Notes: generated by a model not told the origin, from the sequence alone. 14,606 bases of DNA from JAVZCJ01 sp964532175 (GCA_964532175.1 CAZHGP010000031.1:1-14606), one strand, 5' to 3'; numbered from the stretch's first letter, positions 6,358 to 14,274 are shown. Made by a program: numbers and translations.

Positions 6358-7644
6358 TTAATATATTTTATTTCTTCCAAATCTTTCATGTGCTTTAACT
6401 AAATCATCTGAAGCTAAAGCTGCTATTAAAGAAATTTCTCCAGCTAAAGCTGCTGAAGTAATAATTTCAGCAAATTTTTTAGCATTTTCTCCAGGATTTC
6501 TTCCTCCTCCTTCACAATCCATTATTCTTAAACATTCTCTTTGAGTTTGAAGCTTAGTTCCTCCACCAATTGTTCCAACTTCTAAGCTTGGCATAAATAA
6601 TGAAGCATATAGATTTCCATTTTCATCTATTTCAAGAGATGTTAAAGCAGATGCACTTTCCATTATTTGTGCAGGATCTTGACCAGTTGCTATGAATATT
6701 CCTGCAATAACATTAGCTACATGAGCATTATGCCCACCAATTGTGCCTGCACGAGCTGAGCCTAAATAATTTTTTACATAATTAACTTCAACCATTGCTT
6801 CAGGAGTTGTTTTCAAAGTTTTCTCTACAACTTCTCTTAAAATAGTAGCTTCTGCAACAACTGTTTTCCCTCTTCCTAAAACCCAATTTATTGAACTAAC
6901 TTTTTTATCAGTACAAACATTTCCACTTAATGAAATTGCTTTAATAAAATTATTTTTTTCTTTTATATATTTAATGGCTTCATGAGTTGCTTTTGTAGCC
7001 ATATTCATACCCATTGCATCGCCTGTTTGATAAGTAAATCTTAAATAAACAATTTTTCCAATTATAAATGGATCTATTCTAATAAGCTTTCCATGAGAAG
7101 TAGTTGATTCAGCTACTTTTTTTATTTCATTAAAATTAGATTTAATCCATTCAATTAATTTTATTGAATGATGAATTGAAGGTGTTTTTAATACTGGAGC
7201 TCTACTCATTTCATCATTTAATATTGCTGCATTTACACCTCCACTTTTTGCAATAGCTGAACAACCACGATTAACAGAAGCAACTAATGCTCCTTCAGTA
7301 GTAGCTAAAGGAATGTAAAAATTCCCTTTAGCGTATAATCCATTTATTGGTAATGGCCCAGCTATTCCTACTGGTATTTGAATAGCACCTATTAAATTTT
7401 CTGTATGTCTTCCATATATTTCATTTAAATTTAAAATATTTTTAGCTAAATTTTCTATTTTAATACCCAATTTTATATTTAAAAATTCACGTCTTATAGA
7501 AGCAGCTAAATTACTATCTCCTAAAATTTCATCTAATTTATAAATAGGAATTTCTCCATTTAATAATTTTTTAAGAATCTCGTTTTTTTCCAATTCTAAG
7601 AAAACCAAGCTTTTCACCGAGTTTTTTATTTTTTGATTATTCAA
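6358..7644 (-). CDS. hmgA: 3-hydroxy-3-methylglutaryl-CoA reductase, class I
   Basis: 428 residues from the TTG at 7644. It reduces HMG-CoA to mevalonate with two NADPH, the committed step toward archaeal lipids. Seen: the ENLIGAIQIPVGIAGPL entry (82-98), PLATTEGALVASVNRG with catalytic E117, GDAMGMNM (208-214) for NADPH, TDKK with catalytic K247, GQDPAQ with D323, and the C-terminal catalytic His in KAHERFGR (H419). The DAMGMNMATK and late AHERF motifs mark class I. No N-terminal membrane domain is present, as usual in archaea. The start is uncertain: TTG at 7644 has a TATA-like box (7665-7674) 26 bases upstream, while GTG at 7617 (residue 10) is also possible, with a second TATA-like box at 7650-7657. 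Both lie before the first conserved residue. It is divergent from ipk. Confidence 0.96.
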   Translation of the reverse strand: MNNQKIKNSVKSLVFLELEKNEILKKLLNGEIPIYKLDEILGDSNLAASIRREFLNIKLGIKIENLAKNILNLNEIYGRHTENLIGAIQIPVGIAGPLPINGLYAKGNFYIPLATTEGALVASVNRGCSAIAKSGGVNAAILNDEMSRAPVLKTPSIHHSIKLIEWIKSNFNEIKKVAESTTSHGKLIRIDPFIIGKIVYLRFTYQTGDAMGMNMATKATHEAIKYIKEKNNFIKAISLSGNVCTDKKVSSINWVLGRGKTVVAEATILREVVEKTLKTTPEAMVEVNYVKNYLGSARAGTIGGHNAHVANVIAGIFIATGQDPAQIMESASALTSLEIDENGNLYASLFMPSLEVGTIGGGTKLQTQRECLRIMDCEGGGRNPGENAKKFAEIITSAALAGEISLIAALASDDLVKAHERFGRNKIY

Positions 7645-7766
7645 TTCCTATATAAGCTTTATCGATAAAATATTCGACAATAGACGATTTTTAAATAAAA
7701 ATGTTTTTTAAATTCATTATTTTAAAAAAAGCTAAATATTTTTTCTTTTCTAAATTATTTTGGTGT
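7645..7766. promoter_or_regulatory. Divergent promoter region between hmgA and ipk
   Basis: About 120 bases of AT-rich DNA serve both halves of the isoprenoid block. On the minus strand, TATA-like boxes lie at 7665-7674 and 7650-7657 (hmgA). On the plus strand, TTTAAATAA (about 7688-7696) and TAAATATT (7733-7740, for the TTG at 7767) are visible. The longest ipk open frame begins inside this region (ATG 7701), but that ATG is too close to its TATA box to be a start. I see no clear operator palindrome. Confidence 0.45.
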
Positions 7767-8558
7767 TTGTTTACGAAAGAACTTATTGTTATAAAGCTTG
7801 GAGGCTCAGTTATAACTGATAAAACTAAACCATTTTCAATTAGAATAAATACTATTGAAGAATTATCTAAAGAAATATATGAAATAAGTAAAAATGGTTA
7901 TGAAATAATAATTGTGCATGGAGGAGGATCTTTTGGCCATCCTATAGCAAAAAAATTTAATGTAAATGAAGGATATAAAAACGAAATTGGATTAAAAGGA
8001 TTTATAGAAACAATTCAAGCAATGAGAGAACTTAATAAAAAAATTGTAGAAATATTGAATAAAAATAATGTTAATAGTATAGGTTTTCCAGCTTCAACAA
8101 TATTCATTACTGATAAAGATTCGATTATTTCAGCAAATCTTGAACCAATAATTTTTTCATTAAATATGAAAATTATTCCAGTTTTATGTGGTGATGCAGT
8201 ATTTAATAAAAGTAAAGGGTATTCTATACTTTCTGGAGATAAAATATGCAGTTATTTATCAATTCATTTAAAAGCTTCTAAATTGATTTTTACTTTAGAT
8301 GTTGATGGTATACTTAGTTTTGAAAATGATAAACCTAGACTTTTAAAAGAATTAAATATGAATAATTTATATTCTATAAAATTTAAAAAAAGTGAAAATA
8401 TAGATGTTACAGGTGGAATAATATATAAATTAGAAGAAGCTTTTCAAATTGCTGAAAAAGGTATTAAAGTATTTTTTGTTAATGGTTTAATACCTGGAAG
8501 AATTAAAAAAGCTATTTTTGAAGAAGATTTTTATGGAACAAAAATTTCAATTAAGTGA
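7767..8558 (+). CDS. ipk: Isopentenyl phosphate kinase
   Basis: 264 residues from the TTG at 7767. It phosphorylates isopentenyl phosphate with ATP to IPP, the last kinase step of the archaeal modified mevalonate route. Family marks of the amino-acid-kinase fold: VIKLGGSVITDK (residues 8-19, K10 binding phosphate), VHGGGSFGH (50-58, with the substrate-phosphate His58), a SGDKICSYLS nucleotide stretch, DVDGIL, and DVTGGIIYKLEEA near the end. The open frame extends 22 codons upstream to an ATG at 7701, but those codons give an unusual Phe/Lys-rich extension, and IPKs start just before the IKLGGS strand; hence TTG 7767 is preferred. Its stop is 8 bases before idi2, so the two form an operon, probably extended by gltX. 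Confidence 0.94.
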   Translation: MFTKELIVIKLGGSVITDKTKPFSIRINTIEELSKEIYEISKNGYEIIIVHGGGSFGHPIAKKFNVNEGYKNEIGLKGFIETIQAMRELNKKIVEILNKNNVNSIGFPASTIFITDKDSIISANLEPIIFSLNMKIIPVLCGDAVFNKSKGYSILSGDKICSYLSIHLKASKLIFTLDVDGILSFENDKPRLLKELNMNNLYSIKFKKSENIDVTGGIIYKLEEAFQIAEKGIKVFFVNGLIPGRIKKAIFEEDFYGTKISIK

Positions 8559-8566
8559 GAAAAATC

Positions 8567-9631
8567 ATGTCTATTATTGAAAGAAAGAAGGAACATGTTA
8601 AAATTTCTTTAGAGAAAAATATTAATTTTAAAAATAAAACTACATGGCTTGAATATGTTCATTTAATACATATGGCTTTACCTGAAATTTCTTTAGAAGA
8701 AATTTCTTTAAAAAGGACTTTTTTAGGAAGAGAATTTAATTTACCATTTATAATAGAACCATTAACTGGAGGCTTTCCTGAAGCAGAAATAATAAATGCT
8801 TCTCTTGCTGAAGCTGCTGAAAAATTAAACATACCAATGGGTGTAGGAAGCATGAGAATTGCGCTTGAAAATGATAAATTTCAAAAATCTTTTAAAATAG
8901 TTAGAGAAAAAGCTCCAAATGCATTCATAATAGCTAATATAGGTATTAGACAAATTATTGAAAAAGGTATTGAATATGCTAAAAAAGCAATCGAAATGAT
9001 TAATGCAGATGCATTATATATACACTTAAATCCATTACAAGAAGTTATTCAACCTGAAGGAGAAAAGAATTTTAAAGGTTCTTTAGAAAAAATAATTGAA
9101 TGTTGTAAATCTATTGAAAAGCCAATTATTATTAAAGAAGTAGGATGTGGTATTTCAATGGAAATATCTAAAATTCTTGAAAAAGCAGGTATTGCAGCAA
9201 TAGATATAGCTGGAGCAGGTGGTACAAGTTGGGCTGCAATAGAATATTATAGAGCAAAAGAAGCTGGTGATAAATATAAAACTATTATGGGAGAAACATT
9301 TTGGGATTGGGGATTACCAACAGCTGCTTCATTAATAGAAGTAAAATCTGTTTCAAATATTGAAATAATTTCTTCAGGTGGAATTAGGAATGGATTGGAT
9401 GCTGCTAAATGCTTAGGACTTGGAGCTACTATGGTTGGTTTTGCTCAACCTTTATTATGGCCTGCTACAAGAGGATGTGAATATGTTTTAGAGAAAATAA
9501 AATTATATACTGAAGAACTTAAATTAGCTTTATTTTTAACAAATTCAAAAAATATTAATGATTTAAAAAATAAAATAGTTATTTCTGGTCCTTTAAAAGA
9601 ATGGGCAAATTTAAGAGGAATAAAAATTTAG
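8567..9631 (+). CDS. fni: Isopentenyl-diphosphate delta-isomerase, type 2 (FMN-dependent)
   Basis: 354 residues from the ATG at 8567. It interconverts IPP and DMAPP using reduced FMN and Mg2+, in a TIM-barrel fold. Type 2 signatures: ERKKEHV (5-11), LTGG (66-69), MGVGSMR (91-97), NIG (124-126), HLNPLQE (153-159, with the Mg/catalytic Gln-Glu pair), a GEKNF turn (165-169), KEVGCGIS (190-197), AGAGGTSW (215-222) and the FMN-phosphate motif SGGIRNGLDAAKCLGLGA. A GTG at 8555 overlaps the ipk stop and is in frame, but the ATG 12 bases later fits the family N-terminus better and has GTGA at an SD-like distance. It is the middle gene of ipk-fni-gltX. Confidence 0.96.
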   Translation: MSIIERKKEHVKISLEKNINFKNKTTWLEYVHLIHMALPEISLEEISLKRTFLGREFNLPFIIEPLTGGFPEAEIINASLAEAAEKLNIPMGVGSMRIALENDKFQKSFKIVREKAPNAFIIANIGIRQIIEKGIEYAKKAIEMINADALYIHLNPLQEVIQPEGEKNFKGSLEKIIECCKSIEKPIIIKEVGCGISMEISKILEKAGIAAIDIAGAGGTSWAAIEYYRAKEAGDKYKTIMGETFWDWGLPTAASLIEVKSVSNIEIISSGGIRNGLDAAKCLGLGATMVGFAQPLLWPATRGCEYVLEKIKLYTEELKLALFLTNSKNINDLKNKIVISGPLKEWANLRGIKI

Positions 9632-9640
9632 TGTTAAAAA

Positions 9641-11305
9641 ATGAATGAAAATAAAATAGAAGAAATAATTTTTAAAAATGCTCTTTTAAATGCTATAAAA
9701 CATAATGGTAAAGCAAATAGTAATGCTGTATTAGGAAAAATTTTAGCTGAAGCTCCTGAACTTAAAAATAGAATTAAAGAAATTATTCCTAAAATAGAAG
9801 AAATTGTTAAAGAAGTTAATTCATTAAGTATTGAAAAACAAAAAGAAAAATTGAATGAATTAGGATTAATTATTGAAAAGAAGAAAATTGAGAAAATAGA
9901 ATTGCCAGAACTTCCTCATGCTATAAAAGGGGAAGTTATAACAGCTTTCCCTCCTGAACCAAGCAAATATCCACATATTGGACATGCAAAATCTGCTTTA
10001 ATAAATTTTCTTTATGCAAAAAAATATGATGGAAAATTTATTTTAAGATTTGAAGATACTAATCCAAGAATGGTTAAAAAGGAATATTATGATGCTTTTA
10101 TCGATGGTTTAAAATGGCTTGAAATAGAATGGGATCAAATAGATTATGTTTCAGATTATATTGAAAAATTTTATGAAGCAAGTGATTTTTTAATTAAGAA
10201 AGGGTATGCATATGTATGTACTTGTAAACAAGAAGATATAAGAAAGAATAGAAGATTAATGAAAGAATGTGATTGTAGAAAGAATGAAATTGGGAAAAAT
10301 TTATCTTTATTTAATGATATGCTAAATGGTAATTTTAATGAAGGTGAAGCAACTTTAAGAATGAAAATATCGATGAGTCATAAAAATGCAGCTATGAGAG
10401 ACCCATCAATAATGAGAATAATAAATTACCCTCATCCAAGAGTTGGAAATAAATATAAAGTTTGGCCTATGTATGATTTTGGAACAGCTTTAATGGATGG
10501 ATGGGAAGGTGTAACACATAGAATAAGGTCTAAAGAATTTGAGATTAGAACTGAATTGCAACAATATATTCAAAAAATTTTTAATTTTAAAATTCCATAC
10601 ATAATGGAAATTGCTAGATTCAATTTAGAAGGTGCTCCATCTTCTGGAAGAAAAATTAGAGAAATGATAAAAAATGGTGAATTAATTGGTTGGGATGATC
10701 CAAGATTAACAACTTTAATAGCTTTAAAAAGAAGAGGATTCTTACCTGAAGCTATAAGAGAATTTCTTATAATTACTGGAATTTCTAAAAGTGAAGCAAC
10801 TATAGCTTGGAGTAATTTTGAAAGTATTAATAGAAGCATGCTTGATAAAATTGCAAATAGATTCTTTTGTGTAATAGATCCTATTAAAATAAATATAATA
10901 AATGCTCCAAAAATAGATTTCACATTTGCTCCTTATCATCCAGAATTTCCTGAAAGAGGTAAAAGGAAAATTCCTGTAAAAATAGATGAAATATATATTT
11001 CAAAAGATGATTTTGAAATATATTTAGGAAAAGAAATAAGATTAATAAATTTATTTAATATAAAACTTGAAAAAAATGCAATTTATACTGGAAAAGAAGT
11101 AATTCAAGAAATACCTAAAATACATTGGGTTTCTTATCCTAATATAAAAGTTAAAATATTAATGCCAAATGGTTCATTTATTGAAGGTTTAGCTGAACCT
11201 GATTTAGCTAATCAAAGAATAGATGAAAAAATACAATTGGTTAGAATAGGATTTGCAAGAATAGATTCATTAAATCCTCTTATTCTATACTTTACTCATA
11301 AATAA
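9641..11305 (+). CDS. gltX: Glutamyl-tRNA synthetase, archaeal type
   Basis: 554 residues. This class I synthetase charges tRNA-Glu and, in most archaea, also mischarges tRNA-Gln for the GatDE amidotransferase. Domains: an archaea-specific helical N-terminal extension (1-95), then the catalytic core with PSKYPHIGHAKSALINF (107-123, HIGH-like 112-115) and RFEDTNP (136-142), a Cys cluster CTC...CDC (C193, C195, C210, C212) likely binding zinc, GWDDPRL (350-356), and a beta-barrel anticodon domain from about 415, as in GlnRS and eukaryotic GluRS. The KMSKS loop, expected before GWDDPRL, reads SSGRKI (334-339), with Gly336 where a Lys is usual. Start ATG is 9 bases after the fni stop; co-transcription is likely. 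No strong SD. Confidence 0.95.
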   Translation: MNENKIEEIIFKNALLNAIKHNGKANSNAVLGKILAEAPELKNRIKEIIPKIEEIVKEVNSLSIEKQKEKLNELGLIIEKKKIEKIELPELPHAIKGEVITAFPPEPSKYPHIGHAKSALINFLYAKKYDGKFILRFEDTNPRMVKKEYYDAFIDGLKWLEIEWDQIDYVSDYIEKFYEASDFLIKKGYAYVCTCKQEDIRKNRRLMKECDCRKNEIGKNLSLFNDMLNGNFNEGEATLRMKISMSHKNAAMRDPSIMRIINYPHPRVGNKYKVWPMYDFGTALMDGWEGVTHRIRSKEFEIRTELQQYIQKIFNFKIPYIMEIARFNLEGAPSSGRKIREMIKNGELIGWDDPRLTTLIALKRRGFLPEAIREFLIITGISKSEATIAWSNFESINRSMLDKIANRFFCVIDPIKINIINAPKIDFTFAPYHPEFPERGKRKIPVKIDEIYISKDDFEIYLGKEIRLINLFNIKLEKNAIYTGKEVIQEIPKIHWVSYPNIKVKILMPNGSFIEGLAEPDLANQRIDEKIQLVRIGFARIDSLNPLILYFTHK

Positions 11306-11307
11306 TT

Positions 11308-11367
11308 ATTTATAAAAGAAAAAGTTTTTAGATAACCTTTTCATTTTTAAATAGTTAAAATTAGGAG
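11308..11367 (+). promoter_or_regulatory. Promoter and Shine-Dalgarno of rpl7ae
   Basis: A TATA-like TTATAAAA lies at about 11309-11317, giving a predicted start near 11338. GGAG at 11364-11367 is 9 bases before the ATG at 11377 but directly abuts the other in-frame ATG at 11368. The spacing therefore decides for 11377. Confidence 0.5.
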
Positions 11368-11376
11368 ATGAAGGCT

Positions 11377-11772
11377 ATGCCTAATCCAAGTTATGTAACT
11401 TTTCAACCTCCAGAAGAATTAATTAAAGCTTCACTTGAAACATTAAGACTTGCTAGATCTTCTGGTAAAATTAAAAAAGGGATAAATGAAACTACTAAAG
11501 CTATTGAAAGAGGTCAAGCAAAGCTTGTTTTAATAGCAATGGATGTTGATCCGCCTGAAATAGTTTCATTTTTACCAATTTTATGCGAAGAAAAAAAAGT
11601 ACCTTATATGTTTGTCCCATCTAAAAGAGAACTTGGAGAAGCAGCTGGAATAGCTGTTTCAGCAAGCGCAGCTGCAATTGTTGAAGAAGGAGAAGCAAAA
11701 ACCTATTTAGAAGAAATAATTAAGAAAATTAATGAATTGAAAACTCAAAAAGCTATAAGTGAAACTAAATGA
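11377..11772 (+). CDS. rpl7ae: Ribosomal protein L7Ae (kink-turn binder)
   Basis: 131 residues from the ATG at 11377. The ATG at 11368 would add three residues but abuts the GGAG at 11364-11367. L7Ae is a large-subunit protein that in archaea also binds kink-turns in C/D and H/ACA guide RNAs and in RNase P RNA. Seen: the RNA-binding KKGINETTKAIERGQAKLV region (from residue 33), the IAMDVDPPEIVSFLP strand-loop, CEEKKVPYMFVPSKRELG, and AAGIAVSASAAAI. Length and motifs are standard. The stop overlaps the S28e start (ATGA), so the two are translationally coupled. It follows gltX by 71 bases and has its own promoter and Shine-Dalgarno. Confidence 0.97.
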   Translation: MPNPSYVTFQPPEELIKASLETLRLARSSGKIKKGINETTKAIERGQAKLVLIAMDVDPPEIVSFLPILCEEKKVPYMFVPSKRELGEAAGIAVSASAAAIVEEGEAKTYLEEIIKKINELKTQKAISETK

Positions 11773-11996
11773 GTAAAAAAGAAAAAGAAGTAAAAGTAGA
11801 AGAACCTGTTCCTGCAGTAGTTGAACAAATTGTAGGTAGAACAGGTGCTACTGGTGAAATTACACAAGTTAGAGTAAGAATCTTAAAAGGTAGAGAAGAA
11901 GGTAGAGTTATTTCAAGAAATATTAAAGGTCCTGTTAGAATAGGAGATATAATACTTCTTTTAGATACTGAACGTGAAGCTGAAAAAATACGTTAA
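11769..11996 (+). CDS. rps28e: 30S ribosomal protein S28e
   Basis: 75 residues. A basic and acidic N-terminal tail (1-14) precedes the small OB-fold: VVEQIVGRTGATGEITQVRV (17-36), then RNIKGPVRIGDII (50-62) and the C-terminal DTEREAEKIR, all typical of eS28, which lies near the mRNA exit site of the small subunit. The ATG overlaps the rpl7ae stop by four bases. In many archaea rpl24e and ndk follow next. Here a T-rich terminator follows and then an unrelated aminotransferase gene, so the cluster ends after two genes. Confidence 0.96.
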   Translation: MSKKEKEVKVEEPVPAVVEQIVGRTGATGEITQVRVRILKGREEGRVISRNIKGPVRIGDIILLLDTEREAEKIR

Positions 11997-12000
11997 ATCC

Positions 12001-12014
12001 TTTTTTATTTTTTT
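12001..12014 (+). terminator. T-run terminator after rps28e
   Basis: Two T runs (six and seven T's, split by one A) start 5 bases after the rps28e stop, preceded by CC. This is the usual archaeal intrinsic-type signal and separates the ribosomal pair from the aminotransferase promoter just downstream. Confidence 0.55.
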
Positions 12015-12016
12015 AA

Positions 12017-12026
12017 TTTATAAATA
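12017..12026 (+). promoter_or_regulatory. TATA box of the aminotransferase gene
   Basis: TTTATAAATA, centred about 25 bases before the ATG at 12047. It predicts a leaderless mRNA and argues for that ATG over the in-frame GTG at 12038. Confidence 0.5.
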
Positions 12027-12046
12027 AAATTTTTTATGTGAGAAAA

Positions 12047-13174
12047 ATGCATTTGCCTATTTTTAAAATGGAGCGTTTTCAATCATTATGGGAAAATATC
12101 GTTGAATATAATCTTGCTGAAAGTGGTGTTAAACCGTTTAAATTAAAGGAAATAATTGAAATGACAAATTCTTATGAATTATTAAAAAATTTAAAACTTG
12201 GATATAATCAAACAAATGGAAGCGAAAAACTTAGAAGTCTTATTTCTGAAATGTATGAAGAAAGTACTCTAGAAAATGTTTTAGTTACAAATGGGAGTGC
12301 TGAAGCAAATTTTCTATCTATTTTTTCTCTTCTTAATAAAGGAGATGAAGCAATTATAATGCTGCCTAATTATATGCAAATATGGAATTTAGCAAAAGGT
12401 TTAGGATGCAAAGTAAGAGCTTTATGGTTAAAAGAAGAACATAGGAAAAAATGGTTTATAGATATAGAAAAATTAAAAAGTATGGTATCAAAATCAATTA
12501 AACTAATAGCTTTATGTAATCCTAATAATCCTACAGGAGCAATTATTAAAGAAAAAGATATTAAAGCAATTATTGAAATTGCTGAAGATAATGGTTCATG
12601 GATTCTTTCAGATGAAGTTTATAGAGGAACAGAATTTAATGAAGATTCTTCTCAAACTCTTTGGGGAAAATATGATAAAACGATTATTGTTTCAGGTTTA
12701 TCAAAAGCATATGGTTTACCTGGTATAAGAATAGGTTGGGTTGTTTCAGAGAAGAAGTTAATTAAAAAACTTTGGTCCTATCATGATTATACAACAATTG
12801 CCCCATCTTGTATAAGCGATTTTATAGCACAGCGAATTCTTGAATCAAATATTAGACTAAAAATTCTTCAAAGAACAAAAAATATTTTAAAATCGAATTT
12901 GAAAATCTTAGATGAATGGATTAGAAAAAATAATAAAGTATTTAGCTATACTCCTCCTGAAGCTACTGCAGTGGCATTTATTAAACAAAAACTAGGAATG
13001 TCTTCTTTAGATTTTTGCAAAAAATTGTTACGTGAAAAAAATGTATTAATATTGCCAAGTGAATATTTTGGAATGAAAGGATATATAAGAATTGGATATG
13101 GTCAAGAACAAAAATATTTAAAAAATGGTTTAGAGAAAATAAGTGAATTTTTGAATAATTTTCTTAATTTTTAA
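12047..13174 (+). CDS. PLP-dependent aminotransferase, class I/II (fold type I)
   Basis: 375 residues from the ATG at 12047; an in-frame GTG at 12038 lies only 17 bases after the TATA box. Fold type I features: GYNQTNGSEKLRSLISE (55-71 counted from the GTG), TNGSAEANF, the CNPNNPTG motif (160-167) contacting PLP and substrate, SDEVYRG (191-197) with the PLP-pyridine Asp, and VSGLSKAYGLPGIRIGW, in which the Lys of SKAYG (residue 220 from the ATG) is the Schiff-base lysine. A C-terminal YIRIGYG supplies the carboxylate-binding Arg. It most resembles the aspartate/aromatic aminotransferase-like branch found in many archaea. The donor and acceptor cannot be read from sequence alone. It has its own promoter and a convergent neighbour downstream, so there is no pathway context. 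Confidence 0.9.
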   Translation: MHLPIFKMERFQSLWENIVEYNLAESGVKPFKLKEIIEMTNSYELLKNLKLGYNQTNGSEKLRSLISEMYEESTLENVLVTNGSAEANFLSIFSLLNKGDEAIIMLPNYMQIWNLAKGLGCKVRALWLKEEHRKKWFIDIEKLKSMVSKSIKLIALCNPNNPTGAIIKEKDIKAIIEIAEDNGSWILSDEVYRGTEFNEDSSQTLWGKYDKTIIVSGLSKAYGLPGIRIGWVVSEKKLIKKLWSYHDYTTIAPSCISDFIAQRILESNIRLKILQRTKNILKSNLKILDEWIRKNNKVFSYTPPEATAVAFIKQKLGMSSLDFCKKLLREKNVLILPSEYFGMKGYIRIGYGQEQKYLKNGLEKISEFLNNFLNF

Positions 13175-13377
13175 TATTGTGAGGAATAATAACATTAATT
13201 AGATTGAAAAATATAGAATAAGATAAAATATTTTTTCTAAAAAGACTATAATGAAGAAAGGAAAGTTCATGGAGTAGCATTTAATATTAAATTAATAGAA
13301 GAATTAAAGAAGTATATTTAGAAATTATGAAAAAGTATACAATTAAAAATAAAAAATAGGGAATTTTATATTTAAAT
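13175..13377. other. Gene-free spacer with one short stop-free stretch
   Basis: 203 bases between two convergent genes. I see no RNA fold and no intact ORF. One plus-strand stretch, 13241-13318, is 26 codons without stop and reads like protein (it contains EERKVHGVAF and LIEELKKYI), but it has no start codon and is bounded by TAA and TAG. It may be the tail of a decayed gene or chance in AT-rich DNA. Confidence 0.3.
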
Positions 13378-14055
13378 TTATTTTTTTATTTGCCAACCTT
13401 TTTTAGTTTTTAATACTAAACCTCTTCCTTCAAGAATATTCAATACTAATTTCAAGTGATTTGGAGAAACTTTAGCGGGGTCAACATTAAAATATTTTTT
13501 TATAAGCTTTCTTAATTCTTCTAATTTGAAAAACTTATCTGGATAAGCTTTTAATATAGTTAATGAAAGATTTGCAAAATCATCAATCCAATTCCATGGA
13601 TAAATCATCCATATCCATTTATCAACAACTTCTGCATAATAATCTGGCTTAATTTTACTTGATGTCATATATTGCATTACAGCAGTTTTTATTTCTATTG
13701 GATTAAGTTTGCTTGTTACATTTTTTGCAAGTATTAAGCTTTCGCCAGTATCAGTAATATCATCTACTAATAATACTTTTTTATCTTTCAAATCGATTTC
13801 AAAAGGATGCTTTAATCTTGCTTCAGGCAAACTAATTTTTGCAGTTGTACCCCAATGTTCAATTTTGATTGAAACTAGATCATCTACATTCAAATAATCA
13901 CTAATTATTCTTGCCGTAAACCAGCCTCCTCTAGCAAGACCAATTATCATATCTGGCTTATAACCACTTTCAATAATTTTCATTGCTGTTTTTCTACTTA
14001 ATTCATATACATCATCTAAAGACAATAATTTACAAGGTTTTTTCTCAATTTCCAT
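13378..14055 (-). CDS. Purine-type phosphoribosyltransferase with C-terminal winged-helix-like tail
   Basis: 225 residues. Type I phosphoribosyltransferase fold: the PRPP-binding motif VLLVDDITDTGES (94-106), an upstream GLARGGWFTARIISDYL (39-55) that forms the pyrophosphate loop, and KIEHW (64-68). The hood region DKWIWMIYPWNW (145-156) is the W/F-x-x-PW pattern of xanthine/guanine/hypoxanthine enzymes, where an aromatic residue stacks on the base. So salvage of a 6-oxopurine to its nucleotide is likely; the exact base preference is not readable. Residues 177-225 (LEELRKLIKKYF to GRGLVLKTKKGW) look like a small winged-helix-type extension. The start ATG at 14055 has GAGGGG 6 bases upstream (14062-14067). 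It is convergent with the aminotransferase. Confidence 0.88.
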   Translation of the reverse strand: MEIEKKPCKLLSLDDVYELSRKTAMKIIESGYKPDMIIGLARGGWFTARIISDYLNVDDLVSIKIEHWGTTAKISLPEARLKHPFEIDLKDKKVLLVDDITDTGESLILAKNVTSKLNPIEIKTAVMQYMTSSKIKPDYYAEVVDKWIWMIYPWNWIDDFANLSLTILKAYPDKFFKLEELRKLIKKYFNVDPAKVSPNHLKLVLNILEGRGLVLKTKKGWQIKK

Positions 14056-14061
14056 TTTTAT

Positions 14062-14067
14062 CCCCTC
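14062..14067 (-). promoter_or_regulatory. Shine-Dalgarno of the phosphoribosyltransferase gene
   Basis: GAGGGG on the minus strand, 6 bases before the ATG at 14055, fixes that start. TATA-like sequences lie at 14081-14091 and about 14090-14097; only the second would place the start of transcription upstream of this site. Confidence 0.6.
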
Positions 14068-14274
14068 ATCATACCATTATTTTTTATAATTTTAAAGCTT
14101 TTATTCTTTATCTTAAATGTTATATTAAATGAATTTTTAGATTTTCTTTAAGTCTGAAAGACTCTTTTATTCTAAGAAAGTTTATGAAAGAAAGAGCATA
14201 AAATCTTAACCCACTCTTAGTTTAATTATAAAAATTATATATTTTAGAATAGCTAATATTTCTTTAGAAAAAAT

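Noticed and set aside
7701..7766. N-terminal extension of isopentenyl phosphate kinase from the ATG at 7701
   Set aside because: The added residues are Phe/Lys-rich without family counterpart, and the ATG lies too close to its nearest TATA-like box; TTG 7767 matches the family start.
8555..8565. GTGAGAAAAAT shared just upstream of the fni and aminotransferase starts (also 12038-12048)
   Set aside because: Eleven A-rich bases including an SD-like GTGA are plausible by chance; the two genes share no other upstream sequence.
10570..10939. Two minus-strand open frames inside gltX
   Set aside because: They lie wholly inside the catalytic and anticodon-domain part of a well-supported GluRS; shadows.
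14066..14072. ATGATGA on the minus strand as a C box of a C/D guide RNA
   Set aside because: No CTGA D box follows at the right distance, and the site sits between promoter and Shine-Dalgarno of a protein gene.
14151..14163. AGTCT-GAA-AGACT small hairpin in the spacer before the last gene
   Set aside because: Only five pairs with an AT-rich surround and no clear T run; easily chance.
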